Positions 17,104-25,760 of a stretch of 64,000 bases of DNA are shown in pieces. Position 1 is the first letter of the stretch, and the number at the start of each line of letters is the position of its first letter. This DNA comes from Nonomuraea sp. SYSU D8015. Lineage in GTDB: Bacteria; Actinomycetota; Actinomycetes; Streptosporangiales; Streptosporangiaceae. The stretch is from contig NZ_VJYI01000035.1 of the NCBI RefSeq assembly GCF_008065375.1, positions 18,635-82,634 on the forward strand. Reading direction: 5' to 3'. The notes below the pieces were generated by a model, which had not been told where the DNA came from, did no database searches, and worked only from the letters and a program-made list of their open reading frames with translations. The translations under genes and the position numbers were made by a program.

Positions 17104-17469
17104 ATGGAGAAACACATCGGCTATTGGGTGAAGAATCTTGACACGGTGCTGGAAAGCGCCATGGACGACGCGCTGCGGATGTCCCGGCGAGAGTGGCAGG
17201 TGCTCAACACCACCGCGCATGGAGGCAGGCCAGCCGAGCTGGAGCCGTTCACCGGCCTGGAGGAGGCGGTGGAGCGGCTCACCGCCCGAGGATGGCTGGC
17301 GGACGGCCGGATCACCGAGGCGGGCAGGGCCGCGCACGCGCAGATCGCCGAGCGGGTGGGCCGGTTCAGGCGGCAGGTGAGCATGGGCGTGACGCCGGAG
17401 GAATATCAGACGACCGTGGACGTGCTGCGGCGCATGGCCGACAACGTCACGAGCCGGCCGGCCTCATGA
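17104..17469 (+). CDS. Short MarR-like winged-helix protein
   Basis: A 121-residue protein resembling actinobacterial MarR-type regulators: an N-terminal helix (IGYWVKNLDTVLESAMDDAL), then SRREWQVLNTTAHGG, a recognition-helix region and a wing ending WLADGRITEAGRAAHAQI, then a C-terminal helix. It is shorter than the divergent MarR and probably forms a heterologous or mutually regulating pair (inference). No ribosome site; the -10 TACTGT ends six bases before the ATG. Its stop is adjacent to that of the convergent hydrolase in the palindrome TCATGA. Confidence 0.75.
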   Translation: MEKHIGYWVKNLDTVLESAMDDALRMSRREWQVLNTTAHGGRPAELEPFTGLEEAVERLTARGWLADGRITEAGRAAHAQIAERVGRFRRQVSMGVTPEEYQTTVDVLRRMADNVTSRPAS

Positions 17470-18240
17470 GCTCGAGGCCTCCAGGAGGACGCGGGCCACG
17501 AGGTCCGGGTCGTCGCTCATCGGCACGTGCCCGCAGCCCTTCAGCAGCTTGACCCGCTGCCCCGACCAGCGGGCGGCGCGCACCGCCTGGCGGCGCGGCA
17601 GCAGCCGGTCGTGGTCGCCCCAGGCGATCGTGATCGGCACCTTGGGCGGCCCGGGCGGCATCACCCCGGCGAACGCCTCCAGCGTCTCGTCGAAGCCGGT
17701 CGACGCGGCCAGCGCCTGGGTGGCCGCCATCAACGCGGTCGGCTCCAGCCTGGACGGGTGCGCGACCAGCAGCCCGGCGGGCACGGCCCGCAGGAACGGG
17801 CTCTCCGCCATCCGTACGATCTGATCGGGCGGCAGCGCGCGGGCCGTGGCCCGCAGCGCACGCAGCACGCTCTGGCAGTAGAGCAGCTCGGGACGGCTCC
17901 AGAAGCCGGCCGGGGAGAACGCGGTGGCCGTGCGTACGACGCCGCGTGAGGCCAGCTCCAGCGCGATGTAGCCGCCCAGCGAGTTGCCCGCCACGTCCGG
18001 CTCGCGGACGCCCAGCAGCGCGCAGAACGACTCGACGGCGTCCGCCAGCGACTCCGCCGTGTACGGCGTGCCGTCGGGCAACCCCGGCGACACCCCGAAA
18101 CCGGGCAGATCAACCGCGATCACCGTCCGGGAGGCGGCCAGGCGATCCATGACCGGCAACCACCCCTGCCAGTGGTGGCCTATGCCGTGGATGAGGATCA
18201 GGGGCGCGCCGGCGCCCCGTCGTTCGAAGGCCAGCTCCAT
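17464..18240 (-). CDS. Alpha/beta-fold hydrolase
   Basis: A 258-residue hydrolase of the esterase/haloperoxidase-like group. The oxyanion HG motif is in LIHGIGHHW (residue 18), the nucleophile Ser87 in GNSLGG, the acid probably in AWGDHDRLLP, and the His in GCGHVPMSDDP near the C-terminus. Cytosolic, with no signal peptide. It lies 16 bases after the start-proximal side of the SpoIIE phosphatase gene's end and is read in the same direction, so they may share a message. Substrate unknown. Confidence 0.9.
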   Translation of the reverse strand: MELAFERRGAGAPLILIHGIGHHWQGWLPVMDRLAASRTVIAVDLPGFGVSPGLPDGTPYTAESLADAVESFCALLGVREPDVAGNSLGGYIALELASRGVVRTATAFSPAGFWSRPELLYCQSVLRALRATARALPPDQIVRMAESPFLRAVPAGLLVAHPSRLEPTALMAATQALAASTGFDETLEAFAGVMPPGPPKVPITIAWGDHDRLLPRRQAVRAARWSGQRVKLLKGCGHVPMSDDPDLVARVLLEASSS

Positions 18241-18256
18241 TGGGCCAGTAGACCAC

Positions 18257-20479
18257 TCACCTGCCGCGGGTGGGTATCTCGAACCAGACGGCTTTGCCTT
18301 CCCTGGTGGGGCGCGATCCCCAACGCTTGGCGAGCTGGTCGACCAGGTAGAGGCCGCGCCCGCCCTCGTCGTTCTCCCCGGCGCTGCGGATGCGCGGCAG
18401 GCGCAGGTCCTGGTCGAACACCTCGACCCAGACCGACTCCTCGCCCCTGCGCAGCCTCAGGGTGAACTCCTTGTCGCCGACCACCTCGTCCTCGAAGCCC
18501 GGCATGTCCCAGGACTCCTCGAACGGCAGCGGCGGCCCCTCCACGACCAGCTCCCGGCGGGGCACGCTCGCGGTGGCCGCGTGCAGCACGACGTTGGTCA
18601 CGACCTCGGAGACCAGCAGGCAGGCGAGCTCGGCCCGCTCCTCGGGCACGTTCCAGCCCGCGAACGCCTCGGCCGCCATGCGGCGCGCCTCACCGACCAT
18701 GATCGGCTGAGCGGGGAACGTGCGCTCCTCGACGTCGAGGTCGGCGTCGCTGGAGCGGACGACCAGGATCGCCATGTCGTCGTCGATCTCGCCGGGCACC
18801 GCGACCGTGGCGACGTCGGCGATGCGCTCGACGTCGGCGTCGGACATCTTGGCGAGCTTGTCGCAGAGCACGCCGAGCGTCTCGGCGTCGCTCGGCATCC
18901 GGCCGTCGCGGCCGGGACGCCGGTCGACCAGGCCGTCGGTGTAGAGGAGCAGCGCCGCGCCCGGCGGGAGGGTGCGGGTCTCCTCCTTGTAGACCAGGTC
19001 GGCGTGCATGCCCTTGGCGCGTACGCCGAGCGGCTGGCCGACCTCCTCGATGTCGAGCTCGACGCACTGGCCGTCGACCAGCAGCAGCGGCGGCGCGTGG
19101 CCCGCGTTGGCGAAGGACAACTGGCGCGACCAGGCGTCGTAGACGAGGTATTGGCAGGTGACGATGGGCGGGACGCTGACGTCGGCGCCGGCGTCGTCCT
19201 GCTCGGGGGTGGCGATGATGCGGGTCCACTCGTCGAGCCTGGCCAGGATGTCGGCGGGCGACTTGTCGTCCTGGGCGAAGGCCCGCAGCGCGGCCCTGAG
19301 CTGGCCCATGATGGCCGCGGCCTTGGCGCCCCGGCCCTCGACGTCCCCGATCACGATGCCGACGCGGCCGGCGGACAGCGGGATCACGTCGTACCAGTCG
19401 CCGCCGACCTGGGTCTGGATGCCCTGCCCGTGGGAGGCCAGCGGGGCCGCCGGGTAGTAGCGCACCGCGATCTCCAGGCCGTCGAGCTGCGGCAGCGCCC
19501 TGGGCAGCAGGTATTTCTGGAACGACTCGGCGGTGTGCCGCTCCTCCTCGAACAGCAGCGCGTTGTCGATCGCGACGGCCACCCGCGTGGCGATGGCGCC
19601 CACGAAGTCGCGGTCGAAGGCGTCGTAGTGGGGGCTGCGGCGGTCGGTGAGGTTGGACAGGCCGAGGTACATCAGGCCGAGCGTCTCGCCGCGCACCAGC
19701 AGGGGGGCGACGATGGCCGAGGTCATGCCGATCTCGCCGCACAGCCGCGCGCTGTTGTCATGGGGCGCCGGGTAGCGGCTGGTGGAGAAGTCTTCGACGA
19801 GGATGGTCTCCTGGCGGCGGAGTGCCGTGTCCGCGTAGTGGCCGGAGGGGTAGCGGATCTCCGCGCCCACCGGCTTCCATGTTCCCGACGGCGGCGTCCA
19901 CCCCTGCACGTGTTGTGAGACCCGGCGGACGAGCCGGTCGCCCTCCATGAGCTCGATGAAGCAGTGGTCGGCGAACTGCGGGACGAGCATCTCGGCGACG
20001 CGCTTGAGCGTCTCCTCGACGTAGAGGGAGCCGGCCAGCCGCTCGCCGATGCGCTCCAGCAGCCCGAACCGGTCTTTCTCCCGCTCGTTGCTGCGCAGCG
20101 CCTCGCGGGCGGTGACGACGATGCCCGTCACCGCACCCGACTGGTGGCGCAGCGGCACCGCCTGGGCGCGGACGTAGACGATGGTGCCGTCGCCGCGCTT
20201 GACGTCGAAGGTGCCCTCCCAGACGCCGCCCTTGAGCACGTGTTTGGCGAGCTCGATGGCGAGCGGGTGGTCCTTCTCCATGATCCCGAGGGAGAGGACC
20301 GACGTTTCCCTGGGCGGGATGTGGCCAACCCGGCCGAAGAGCTTTTCGGCGAAGGGGTTCCAATAGAGGAGGTTGCTGAAACGGTCGGTGACGACCACCG
20401 CCATTTCCGCGTGGTCCAGCACGGATCCGGCCGCCAGGTGATCAGCCGCATCCTGTGACAGATCCCCCCAACGCTTCAT
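18257..20479 (-). CDS. PAS-GAF-SpoIIE phosphatase with C-terminal ATPase (anti-sigma kinase-like) domain
   Basis: A multidomain sensor-effector of 740 residues: PAS at about 18-125 (VVVTDRFSNLLYWNPFAEKLFG), GAF at about 145-300, a PP2C/SpoIIE phosphatase at about 325-550 (GGDWYDV, IGDVEGRG, GHAPPLLL, YTDGLVDRR), and a HATPase of the RsbW type at about 590-735 (SEVVTNVVLHA, GGRGLYLVDQLA). Such proteins dephosphorylate STAS antagonists and phosphorylate them back, controlling sigma factors; the STAS protein at 29750 is one possible partner (inference). The ATG at 20479 has GAGGAG upstream; the longer frame is not needed. Confidence 0.92.
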   Translation of the reverse strand: MKRWGDLSQDAADHLAAGSVLDHAEMAVVVTDRFSNLLYWNPFAEKLFGRVGHIPPRETSVLSLGIMEKDHPLAIELAKHVLKGGVWEGTFDVKRGDGTIVYVRAQAVPLRHQSGAVTGIVVTAREALRSNEREKDRFGLLERIGERLAGSLYVEETLKRVAEMLVPQFADHCFIELMEGDRLVRRVSQHVQGWTPPSGTWKPVGAEIRYPSGHYADTALRRQETILVEDFSTSRYPAPHDNSARLCGEIGMTSAIVAPLLVRGETLGLMYLGLSNLTDRRSPHYDAFDRDFVGAIATRVAVAIDNALLFEEERHTAESFQKYLLPRALPQLDGLEIAVRYYPAAPLASHGQGIQTQVGGDWYDVIPLSAGRVGIVIGDVEGRGAKAAAIMGQLRAALRAFAQDDKSPADILARLDEWTRIIATPEQDDAGADVSVPPIVTCQYLVYDAWSRQLSFANAGHAPPLLLVDGQCVELDIEEVGQPLGVRAKGMHADLVYKEETRTLPPGAALLLYTDGLVDRRPGRDGRMPSDAETLGVLCDKLAKMSDADVERIADVATVAVPGEIDDDMAILVVRSSDADLDVEERTFPAQPIMVGEARRMAAEAFAGWNVPEERAELACLLVSEVVTNVVLHAATASVPRRELVVEGPPLPFEESWDMPGFEDEVVGDKEFTLRLRRGEESVWVEVFDQDLRLPRIRSAGENDEGGRGLYLVDQLAKRWGSRPTREGKAVWFEIPTRGR

Positions 20480-20602
20480 CCGGAGACCACTCCTCGGGGT
20501 GGCGAGCACGCAAAGCAGACCACGGGCGCTCCTGCAACAGTCTTGGTCAGGGGAGAGTGGAGGGCCTCCCAGGAGGGATTCAACCAAGCCGCTGCGCGCG
20601 CG

Positions 20603-21307
20603 TCAGCGCTTGGAGACAAAAACGTGCGCGGCAACATCGCGCGGAAGCTCCGCGGGAGTGTCGTTCGCGTCACCGTCACCTGTCACCCGCACACCGTCGT
20701 CGCTCGCCGCGAGCGTGACCTCGCGTCCGGGTTGTATCCCAACTTGCTTGAGTTTAAGCATCACAGCGGGATCACTTTGCACTTGTTCGCTAATTCGCCG
20801 GACGACGACGGGTATATCTCTCGGCCCCGCCAGGTCGCACATCGACGTCAACGCGTTGGCGCCGGACTCGGCGGCCTCCTTGGCCCCCAGCTCGGCGAGC
20901 CCCGGGATGGGGTTGCCGTGCGGGCAGACCGTGGGGTTGCCGAGCAGTGTCACCAGCCGCGACTCGACCGACTCCGACATGACGTGCTCCCAGCGGCACG
21001 CCTCGATGTGCACCTCTTCCCACGGAAGGCCGATCACCTGGGTCAGCAGGCACTCGGCGAGCCGGTGCTTGCGCATCACGCGGGTGGCGAGCTGGCGGCC
21101 GAGCTCGGTCATGGACAGGTGCCGGTCACCCTCGACGCGGACGAGCCCGTCACGCTCCATGCGCGCGACGGTCTGGCTCACCGTGGGGCCACTCTGCTGC
21201 AGGCGCTCGGCGATGCGGGCGCGAAGGGGGACGATGCCCTCCTCTTCGAGCTCGTAAATCGTGCGGAGGTACATCTCCGTCGTGTCGATCAGGCCGTGTG
21301 CGGTCAA
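20603..21307 (-). CDS. ideR: Iron-dependent repressor, DtxR/IdeR family
   Basis: A metal-activated repressor of iron uptake and storage genes. 234 residues: winged helix at 1-75 (LRARIAERLQQSGPTVSQTVARMERDGLV), a metal-binding/dimer domain with RKHRLAE and the ligand cluster EACRWEHVMSE, and a C-terminal SH3/FeoA-like domain. The Cys of ACRWEH fits Fe-type DtxR/IdeR rather than MntR. The start is TTG with GGGAGGA six bases upstream, and DTTEMYLRTIYELEEEG follows as in other IdeR proteins. The symbol is assigned by similarity. Confidence 0.9.
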   Translation of the reverse strand: MTAHGLIDTTEMYLRTIYELEEEGIVPLRARIAERLQQSGPTVSQTVARMERDGLVRVEGDRHLSMTELGRQLATRVMRKHRLAECLLTQVIGLPWEEVHIEACRWEHVMSESVESRLVTLLGNPTVCPHGNPIPGLAELGAKEAAESGANALTSMCDLAGPRDIPVVVRRISEQVQSDPAVMLKLKQVGIQPGREVTLAASDDGVRVTGDGDANDTPAELPRDVAAHVFVSKR

Positions 21308-21446
21308 GACAGTCCTCCCAACTGAATGTTACGCCGGTCGTGGCGTTGTGGGTCCGTCCGGACTCTGGCCCCACTCGACCCCAGGACTGAGCCCGTCCGC
21401 TTCGGGCACAGGGCTCACAGGAACCCTATTGGGAGAACGACCGACG

Positions 21447-22064
21447 ATGGTCAACGACGGCAACAACAGTGCGGCCGACTTCCTTCCCGGCACGCTGGAC
21501 CTGGAGTCGCTGCGAAGCGCGGCGGCGCACTGCGAGGGCTGCGGGCGTTATCGGAACGCCACGCAGACGGTGTTCGGCGAGGGCTCGCCGCAGGCGACGT
21601 TCATGCTGGTGGGCGAGGTGCCCGGAGACCAGGAGGACCGCCAGGGGCATCCCTTCGTGGGGCCGGCGGGCCGCGTGCTGGACAAAGGGCTCGCGGAGGC
21701 GGGGATCCCGCGTGACGACGTCTACGTGACGAACGCGGTCAAACACTTCTCGTTCACGCTCAGGGGCAAGCGGCGGATCCACCAGAAGCCGACGGCCGCC
21801 GAGATCACGGCCTGCCACCCGTGGCTCGACGCCGAACTCGAGGTCGTGGATCCGCGGGTGATCGTGGTGCTGGGCGCGACGGCGGCGCGGGCGCTGCTGG
21901 GGCCGGCGTTCCGGGTGACGCGGAGCCGGGGCGAGCCGGTGCCGCTCGGTGACGCGCTCGCCGTGGCGACGATCCACCCGTCGGCGGTGCTGCGCGCGCC
22001 GGACCGGGACGCGGCCTACGCGGGCTTCCTGGCCGACCTCCAGGTGGCGGCCCGCGCGGCCTAG
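21447..22064 (+). CDS. udgX: UdgX-type uracil-DNA glycosylase
   Basis: A uracil-excision enzyme of the UdgX branch, which stays covalently attached to the abasic DNA. 205 residues. GEVPGDQ (56-62) replaces the family 4 GEAPG motif, RQGHPFVGPAGR follows, and the diagnostic insertion KRRIH is at 108-112, His112 matching the covalently reacting His of mycobacterial UdgX. The Fe-S ligands C29, C32 and C123 are visible, with VKHF where family 4 has the remaining Cys. The IHPSAVLRA motif is near the end. GGGAGA lies upstream of the ATG. Divergent from ideR. Confidence 0.92.
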   Translation: MVNDGNNSAADFLPGTLDLESLRSAAAHCEGCGRYRNATQTVFGEGSPQATFMLVGEVPGDQEDRQGHPFVGPAGRVLDKGLAEAGIPRDDVYVTNAVKHFSFTLRGKRRIHQKPTAAEITACHPWLDAELEVVDPRVIVVLGATAARALLGPAFRVTRSRGEPVPLGDALAVATIHPSAVLRAPDRDAAYAGFLADLQVAARAA

Positions 22065-22111
22065 CGCTCGGGTGGGGTCCGTGCGGCTCAACCTCAGGCG
22101 GCCCGCGCGGC

Positions 22112-23380
22112 TCAGTCGGCCTCGGCGCCGGCCACGGCGCCCGCGCGGTAGTTCCTGAAGCGGGCCACGGACAGGCCGACGACCAGCACCGTGACGGCGC
22201 ACGCCAGGCCGCCGCCCACCCACGCCCCGGTCAGCCCGAACGCCGTCGCGGTCGCGCCGGCCCGCAGCTCGCCCAGGCGCGGCCCGCCGGCCACGACCAC
22301 CATGAACGCCCCCTGCAGCCGCCCGCGCATCTCGTCGGGCGCGTACAGCTGCAGGATCGACTGCCGCCACACCGCCGAGACCACGTCGGCCATCCCGCCG
22401 ACCGCCATGAACGCCACCACCAGCCACAACTGGCCCGAGAGTCCGGCGGCGGCGACGGCCAGGCCCCACACGGCGATGACCACCACCAGCCCGATCCCCT
22501 GGCGCCTGACCCGCCCGACCCATCCGGAGAACAGCGCGCCGGCGACCGAGCCGATGGCCATGGCCGCGTTCATCCAGCCGAGCGCGATCATGGACCCGCC
22601 GAACCGGTCGGCGGCCGCCTCAGGGAAGAGGGCACGCGGCATGGCGAAGACCATCGCGATGATGTCCACGACGAACGACATCAGCAGCACGGGGCTCCTG
22701 ACGATAAAGCTGAGCCCCTCCAGGACGGCCCGGGCGCCCGGACGTCGCACCTCGCCCAGCGGGGGCAGTGAGGGGAGCCTGAGGGCCGCGTAGAGGCTGC
22801 CGGTGAACAGCAGGGCGTCCACCGCGTACGTGGCCGCCACCCCTCCCGAGCTCAGCAGCACCCCGGCGATCATCGGCCCGGCCACCGAGCCGATGCTGTA
22901 GACCAGCGAGTTCAGCGCGTTCGCGGCGGGCACCAGCTCCGGCTCCAGGATCCGGGGGATGATCGCGCCCCTGGTCGGCCCGGTGATCGCGAAGCCGGTG
23001 GCGTTCAGGGCGACCGCGGCGAAGATCAGGTAGAGGTTCCGCAGGTCGAGCAGCGCCTGGACGAGGATGAGCAGGGTGGCCGCCCAGGCCACGAACGATC
23101 CCGCGATCAGCAGCCGGCGCCGGTCCACGGCGTCGGCGACCGCGCCTCCCCACAGCCCGAAGACGACCAGCGGGATCAGGTTGGCCATGCCGAGCAGGCC
23201 GACCCAGAACGAGGACTGGGTGAGGTCGAAGACCTGCTGGCCGACCGCGACGACGGTCGCGCCGACGCCGACGTGGGTGACGGCCTGCCCGACCCAGATC
23301 CGCCGGTACGCGGGCACGCCCAGCGGACGGGTGTCTACCAGATGACGTTTGAGCAGCTCCCCGATTGCCACTTGACGCAC
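22112..23380 (-). CDS. MFS transporter (EntS/MFS_3-like)
   Basis: A 12-segment major facilitator of about 422 residues, related to enterobactin-exporter-type proteins. The first loop motif GGAVADAVDRRRLL and the TGPTRGAIIPRI region after segment 5 are typical. No ATG lies near the protein start: a GTG at 23380, right after the pdxH stop and 13 bases from GGAAAGG, is used; TTG at 23392 (overlapping pdxH) or GTG at 23371 are alternatives. Close spacing implies co-transcription with pdxH. Substrate unknown. Confidence 0.85.
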   Translation of the reverse strand: MRQVAIGELLKRHLVDTRPLGVPAYRRIWVGQAVTHVGVGATVVAVGQQVFDLTQSSFWVGLLGMANLIPLVVFGLWGGAVADAVDRRRLLIAGSFVAWAATLLILVQALLDLRNLYLIFAAVALNATGFAITGPTRGAIIPRILEPELVPAANALNSLVYSIGSVAGPMIAGVLLSSGGVAATYAVDALLFTGSLYAALRLPSLPPLGEVRRPGARAVLEGLSFIVRSPVLLMSFVVDIIAMVFAMPRALFPEAAADRFGGSMIALGWMNAAMAIGSVAGALFSGWVGRVRRQGIGLVVVIAVWGLAVAAAGLSGQLWLVVAFMAVGGMADVVSAVWRQSILQLYAPDEMRGRLQGAFMVVVAGGPRLGELRAGATATAFGLTGAWVGGGLACAVTVLVVGLSVARFRNYRAGAVAGAEAD

Positions 23381-23381
23381 A

Positions 23382-24077
23382 TTAAGGTGCAAGCCTTTCC
23401 AGGGCCCAGCCGGGTCGGGTCCGCCGGTAGCGGAGCCGGTCGTGCATGCGGTCGAGCTGTCCCTGCCAGAACTCCATCTCCACGGGCGTCACCCGGTAGC
23501 CGCCCCAGAAGTCGGGCACCGGCGGGTCGTCCGGCCAGCGATCGGCCAGCTCCCGGTAGCGGGCGTCGAGCTCCTCCCTGGAGCGCACGACCGCCGACTG
23601 GCGCGAGGCCCACGCGCCGATGCGCGAGCCGTACGGGCGGGACCTGAAGTATTCGGCCGACTCCTCGTGGGAGATCTTCGCGACGGTGCCCTCGATGCGG
23701 ACCTGGCGGCGGATCGGATGCCAGGGGAACAGCAGCGAGGCCCGGGGATTCTCGGCCAGGTCGCGGCCCTTGCGTGACTCGTAGTTGGTGTAGAAGACGA
23801 ATCCGCGTTCGTCATAGCCCTTCAGCAGGACCGTCCTGGCGCTCGGGCGGCCGCCGGCGGAGGCGGTGGCCAGGATCATGGCGTTGGGTTCGGGCAGGCC
23901 GGCCTCGAGCGCGTCCTGGAACCAGACGGTGAATTGCGCGATGGGATCGGACGCGAGGTCGGACTCGAGCAGCGGTTCGCCCTCGTACGTACGGCGAAGC
24001 CCCGCCAGCACGGGCGGGCGCGGGGTGGCATCCACGAGACGGTATTCTTGCGCGCCCGCGTTACGGATCTCATGCAC
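23382..24077 (-). CDS. pdxH: Pyridoxamine 5'-phosphate oxidase
   Basis: An FMN enzyme making pyridoxal 5'-phosphate. 231 residues from a GTG at 24077. It has the expected LRRTYEGEPLLESDL start, FMN-site segments TVLLKGYDERGFVFYTNYESRKG and FPWHPIRRQVRIEG, SRIGAWASRQS, and the C-terminal WxGQLDRMHDRLRYRR with RLAP end; all are typical of PdxH. The ribosome site GGGGAGG is closer than usual to the GTG, so a start a few codons in is possible. Divergent from citrate synthase; the MFS gene follows directly. Confidence 0.93.
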   Translation of the reverse strand: MHEIRNAGAQEYRLVDATPRPPVLAGLRRTYEGEPLLESDLASDPIAQFTVWFQDALEAGLPEPNAMILATASAGGRPSARTVLLKGYDERGFVFYTNYESRKGRDLAENPRASLLFPWHPIRRQVRIEGTVAKISHEESAEYFRSRPYGSRIGAWASRQSAVVRSREELDARYRELADRWPDDPPVPDFWGGYRVTPVEMEFWQGQLDRMHDRLRYRRTRPGWALERLAP

Positions 24078-24216
24078 CCCTCCCCACCAGCGGGTTTGGC
24101 CTAACGGCGGGTCCCGAGACCGAGCATGTGCTGGTAGGCGGTTAAATTGACCCGCCGGTATCTCGACATCAAGGCTTTGCATTGCCGGAACATGGCAGAA
24201 AGGGAGGCGGCCGAGC

Positions 24217-25323
24217 ATGTCCGACTTCAAACCCGGGCTCGAAGGCGTCGTAGCTTTCGAGACCGAGATCGCGGAACCGGACAAAGAAGGGGGCGCCCTT
24301 CGATACCGGGGCGTCGACATCGAAGAGCTGGTCGGCCGTGTCCCGTTCGGACACGTTTGGGGCCTGCTGGTCGACAACAAGTTCCAGCCGGGCCTGCCCC
24401 CGGCGGAGCCGTACCCCATCCCTGTCCACTCCGGTGACATCCGCGTAGACGTACAGAGCGCGCTGGCCATGCTGGCTCCGGCCTATGGCTTCAAGCCGCT
24501 GCTCGACATCAGTGACGACGAGGCCCGCGACCAACTGGCGCGGGCCTCGGTCATGGCTCTGTCGTTCGTGGCGCAGTCGGCGCGCGGGCTCGGCCTGCCG
24601 ATGGTGCCGCAGAGCCGGGTCGACGAGGCCAAGACCATCGTCGAGCGTTTCATGATCCGCTGGCGCGGTGAGCCCGACCCCAAGCATGTCAAGGCCATCG
24701 ACGCCTACTGGACCTCCGCGGCCGAGCACGGCATGAACGCCTCCACGTTCACCGCCCGCGTCATCGCCTCCACCGGCGCCGACGTGGCCGCCGCGCTCTC
24801 GGGCGCCGTGGGCGCCATGTCGGGCCCGCTGCACGGCGGCGCCCCGGCCCGCGTGCTCCACATGATCGAGGGCGTGGAGCAGCTCGGCGACGCCAAGAAG
24901 TACGTCCAGAGCGAGCTCGACAAGGGCAACAGGCTCATGGGCTTCGGCCACCGCGTCTACCGCGCGGAGGACCCGCGGGCCCGCGTGCTTCGCCGCACCG
25001 CCAAGGAGCTCGACGCGCCCCGGTACGAGGTCGCGGCGGCGCTGGAGCAGGCCGCGCTGGAGGAGCTGCACGCGCGCAAGCCCGACCGCGTGCTGGCCAC
25101 CAACGTGGAGTACTGGGCGGCCGTGGTGCTGGACTTCGCCGAGGTGCCGTCCCACATGTTCACCTCGATGTTCACCTGCGCCCGCACGGCCGGCTGGGCC
25201 GCGCACATCCTGGAGCAGAAGCGCACGGGCAGGCTGGTCCGCCCCAGCGCGATCTACACCGGCCCCGCCTCGCGCCCGCTCAGCGACGTGCCCGGCGCCG
25301 ACGAGGTGGTCGGCAAGTACTGA
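24217..25323 (+). CDS. citA: Citrate synthase 2
   Basis: A citrate synthase of the short 'type 2' actinobacterial form, 368 residues, condensing oxaloacetate and acetyl-CoA at entry of the TCA or methylcitrate cycle. The catalytic His residues are in EHGMNAST and MGFGHRVYR; the conserved Asp is probably in the VVLDFAEVP segment, as in other citrate synthases. The N-terminus FKPGLEGVVAFETEIAEPD and RYRGVDIEELV are characteristic. GGGAGG lies upstream of the ATG. A perfect 14-base hairpin terminates it. The gene order pdxH / citrate synthase / serC recurs in actinomycetes. Confidence 0.95.
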   Translation: MSDFKPGLEGVVAFETEIAEPDKEGGALRYRGVDIEELVGRVPFGHVWGLLVDNKFQPGLPPAEPYPIPVHSGDIRVDVQSALAMLAPAYGFKPLLDISDDEARDQLARASVMALSFVAQSARGLGLPMVPQSRVDEAKTIVERFMIRWRGEPDPKHVKAIDAYWTSAAEHGMNASTFTARVIASTGADVAAALSGAVGAMSGPLHGGAPARVLHMIEGVEQLGDAKKYVQSELDKGNRLMGFGHRVYRAEDPRARVLRRTAKELDAPRYEVAAALEQAALEELHARKPDRVLATNVEYWAAVVLDFAEVPSHMFTSMFTCARTAGWAAHILEQKRTGRLVRPSAIYTGPASRPLSDVPGADEVVGKY

Positions 25324-25353
25324 CCCGAGTACTGATCTCTGCCCGCTGACATG

Positions 25354-25390
25354 ACGGCTACCGCGCGGCTCGCACCCGCGCGGTAGCCGT
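25354..25390 (+). terminator. Intrinsic terminator after citrate synthase
   Basis: Perfect 14-base arms ACGGCTACCGCGCG and CGCGCGGTAGCCGT around a 9-base loop, 30 bases after the stop, followed by TCTCC. Confidence 0.85.
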
Positions 25391-25429
25391 TCTCCACTGA
25401 AGGCCCCCTTTAACGGACGGGTTGATGGC

Positions 25430-25750
25430 GTGCGCCTGCCGGCACTCGCCGAGGTCGTCACGGCCCAGTCCGGTGGCCTGGCCACCTCCCCCGACAGGTT
25501 CGGCCGGATCTTGACGCTCCCCCCGTTCGCGGACTTCAACGCACCCACGCTCAGGCAGGCGCTGACGGCCATGGGCCGACCCGGCGGCCCCATCGACGCC
25601 CGGGACCCGCTGCAGGAGGGCCCGATCCGCCGGACGGCACTCCTCAAGTCCCAGGCCGCTCCCGTCGCCGCTGACCTGGGCGTTCATGGTGAAAGTTTCA
25701 CGAATCTCAAATCCCGGACCGCGTACGAGCCACTCCAGGCAGGTCGGTAG
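25430..25750 (+). CDS. Hypothetical, possibly a 3'-damaged gene
   Basis: A 106-residue open frame from a GTG between the citrate synthase terminator and serC. The first 83 codons show the strong G/C third-position bias of neighbours and a plausible protein (RLPALAEVVTAQ, GRILTLPPFADFNAP). From about base 25684 the bias collapses (GTT CAT GGT GAA AGT). No clear ribosome site and no family recognised. It may be the 5' part of a decayed gene or chance coding; the serC promoter lies at its end. Confidence 0.3.
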   Translation: MRLPALAEVVTAQSGGLATSPDRFGRILTLPPFADFNAPTLRQALTAMGRPGGPIDARDPLQEGPIRRTALLKSQAAPVAADLGVHGESFTNLKSRTAYEPLQAGR

Positions 25751-25760
25751 GCTCCGTTAC
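25748..25760 (+). promoter_or_regulatory. Leaderless -10 element of serC
   Basis: TAGGCT (25748-25753) ends seven bases before the GTG start of serC, which has no ribosome site at normal distance. This is the usual geometry of actinomycete leaderless messages. Confidence 0.5.
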
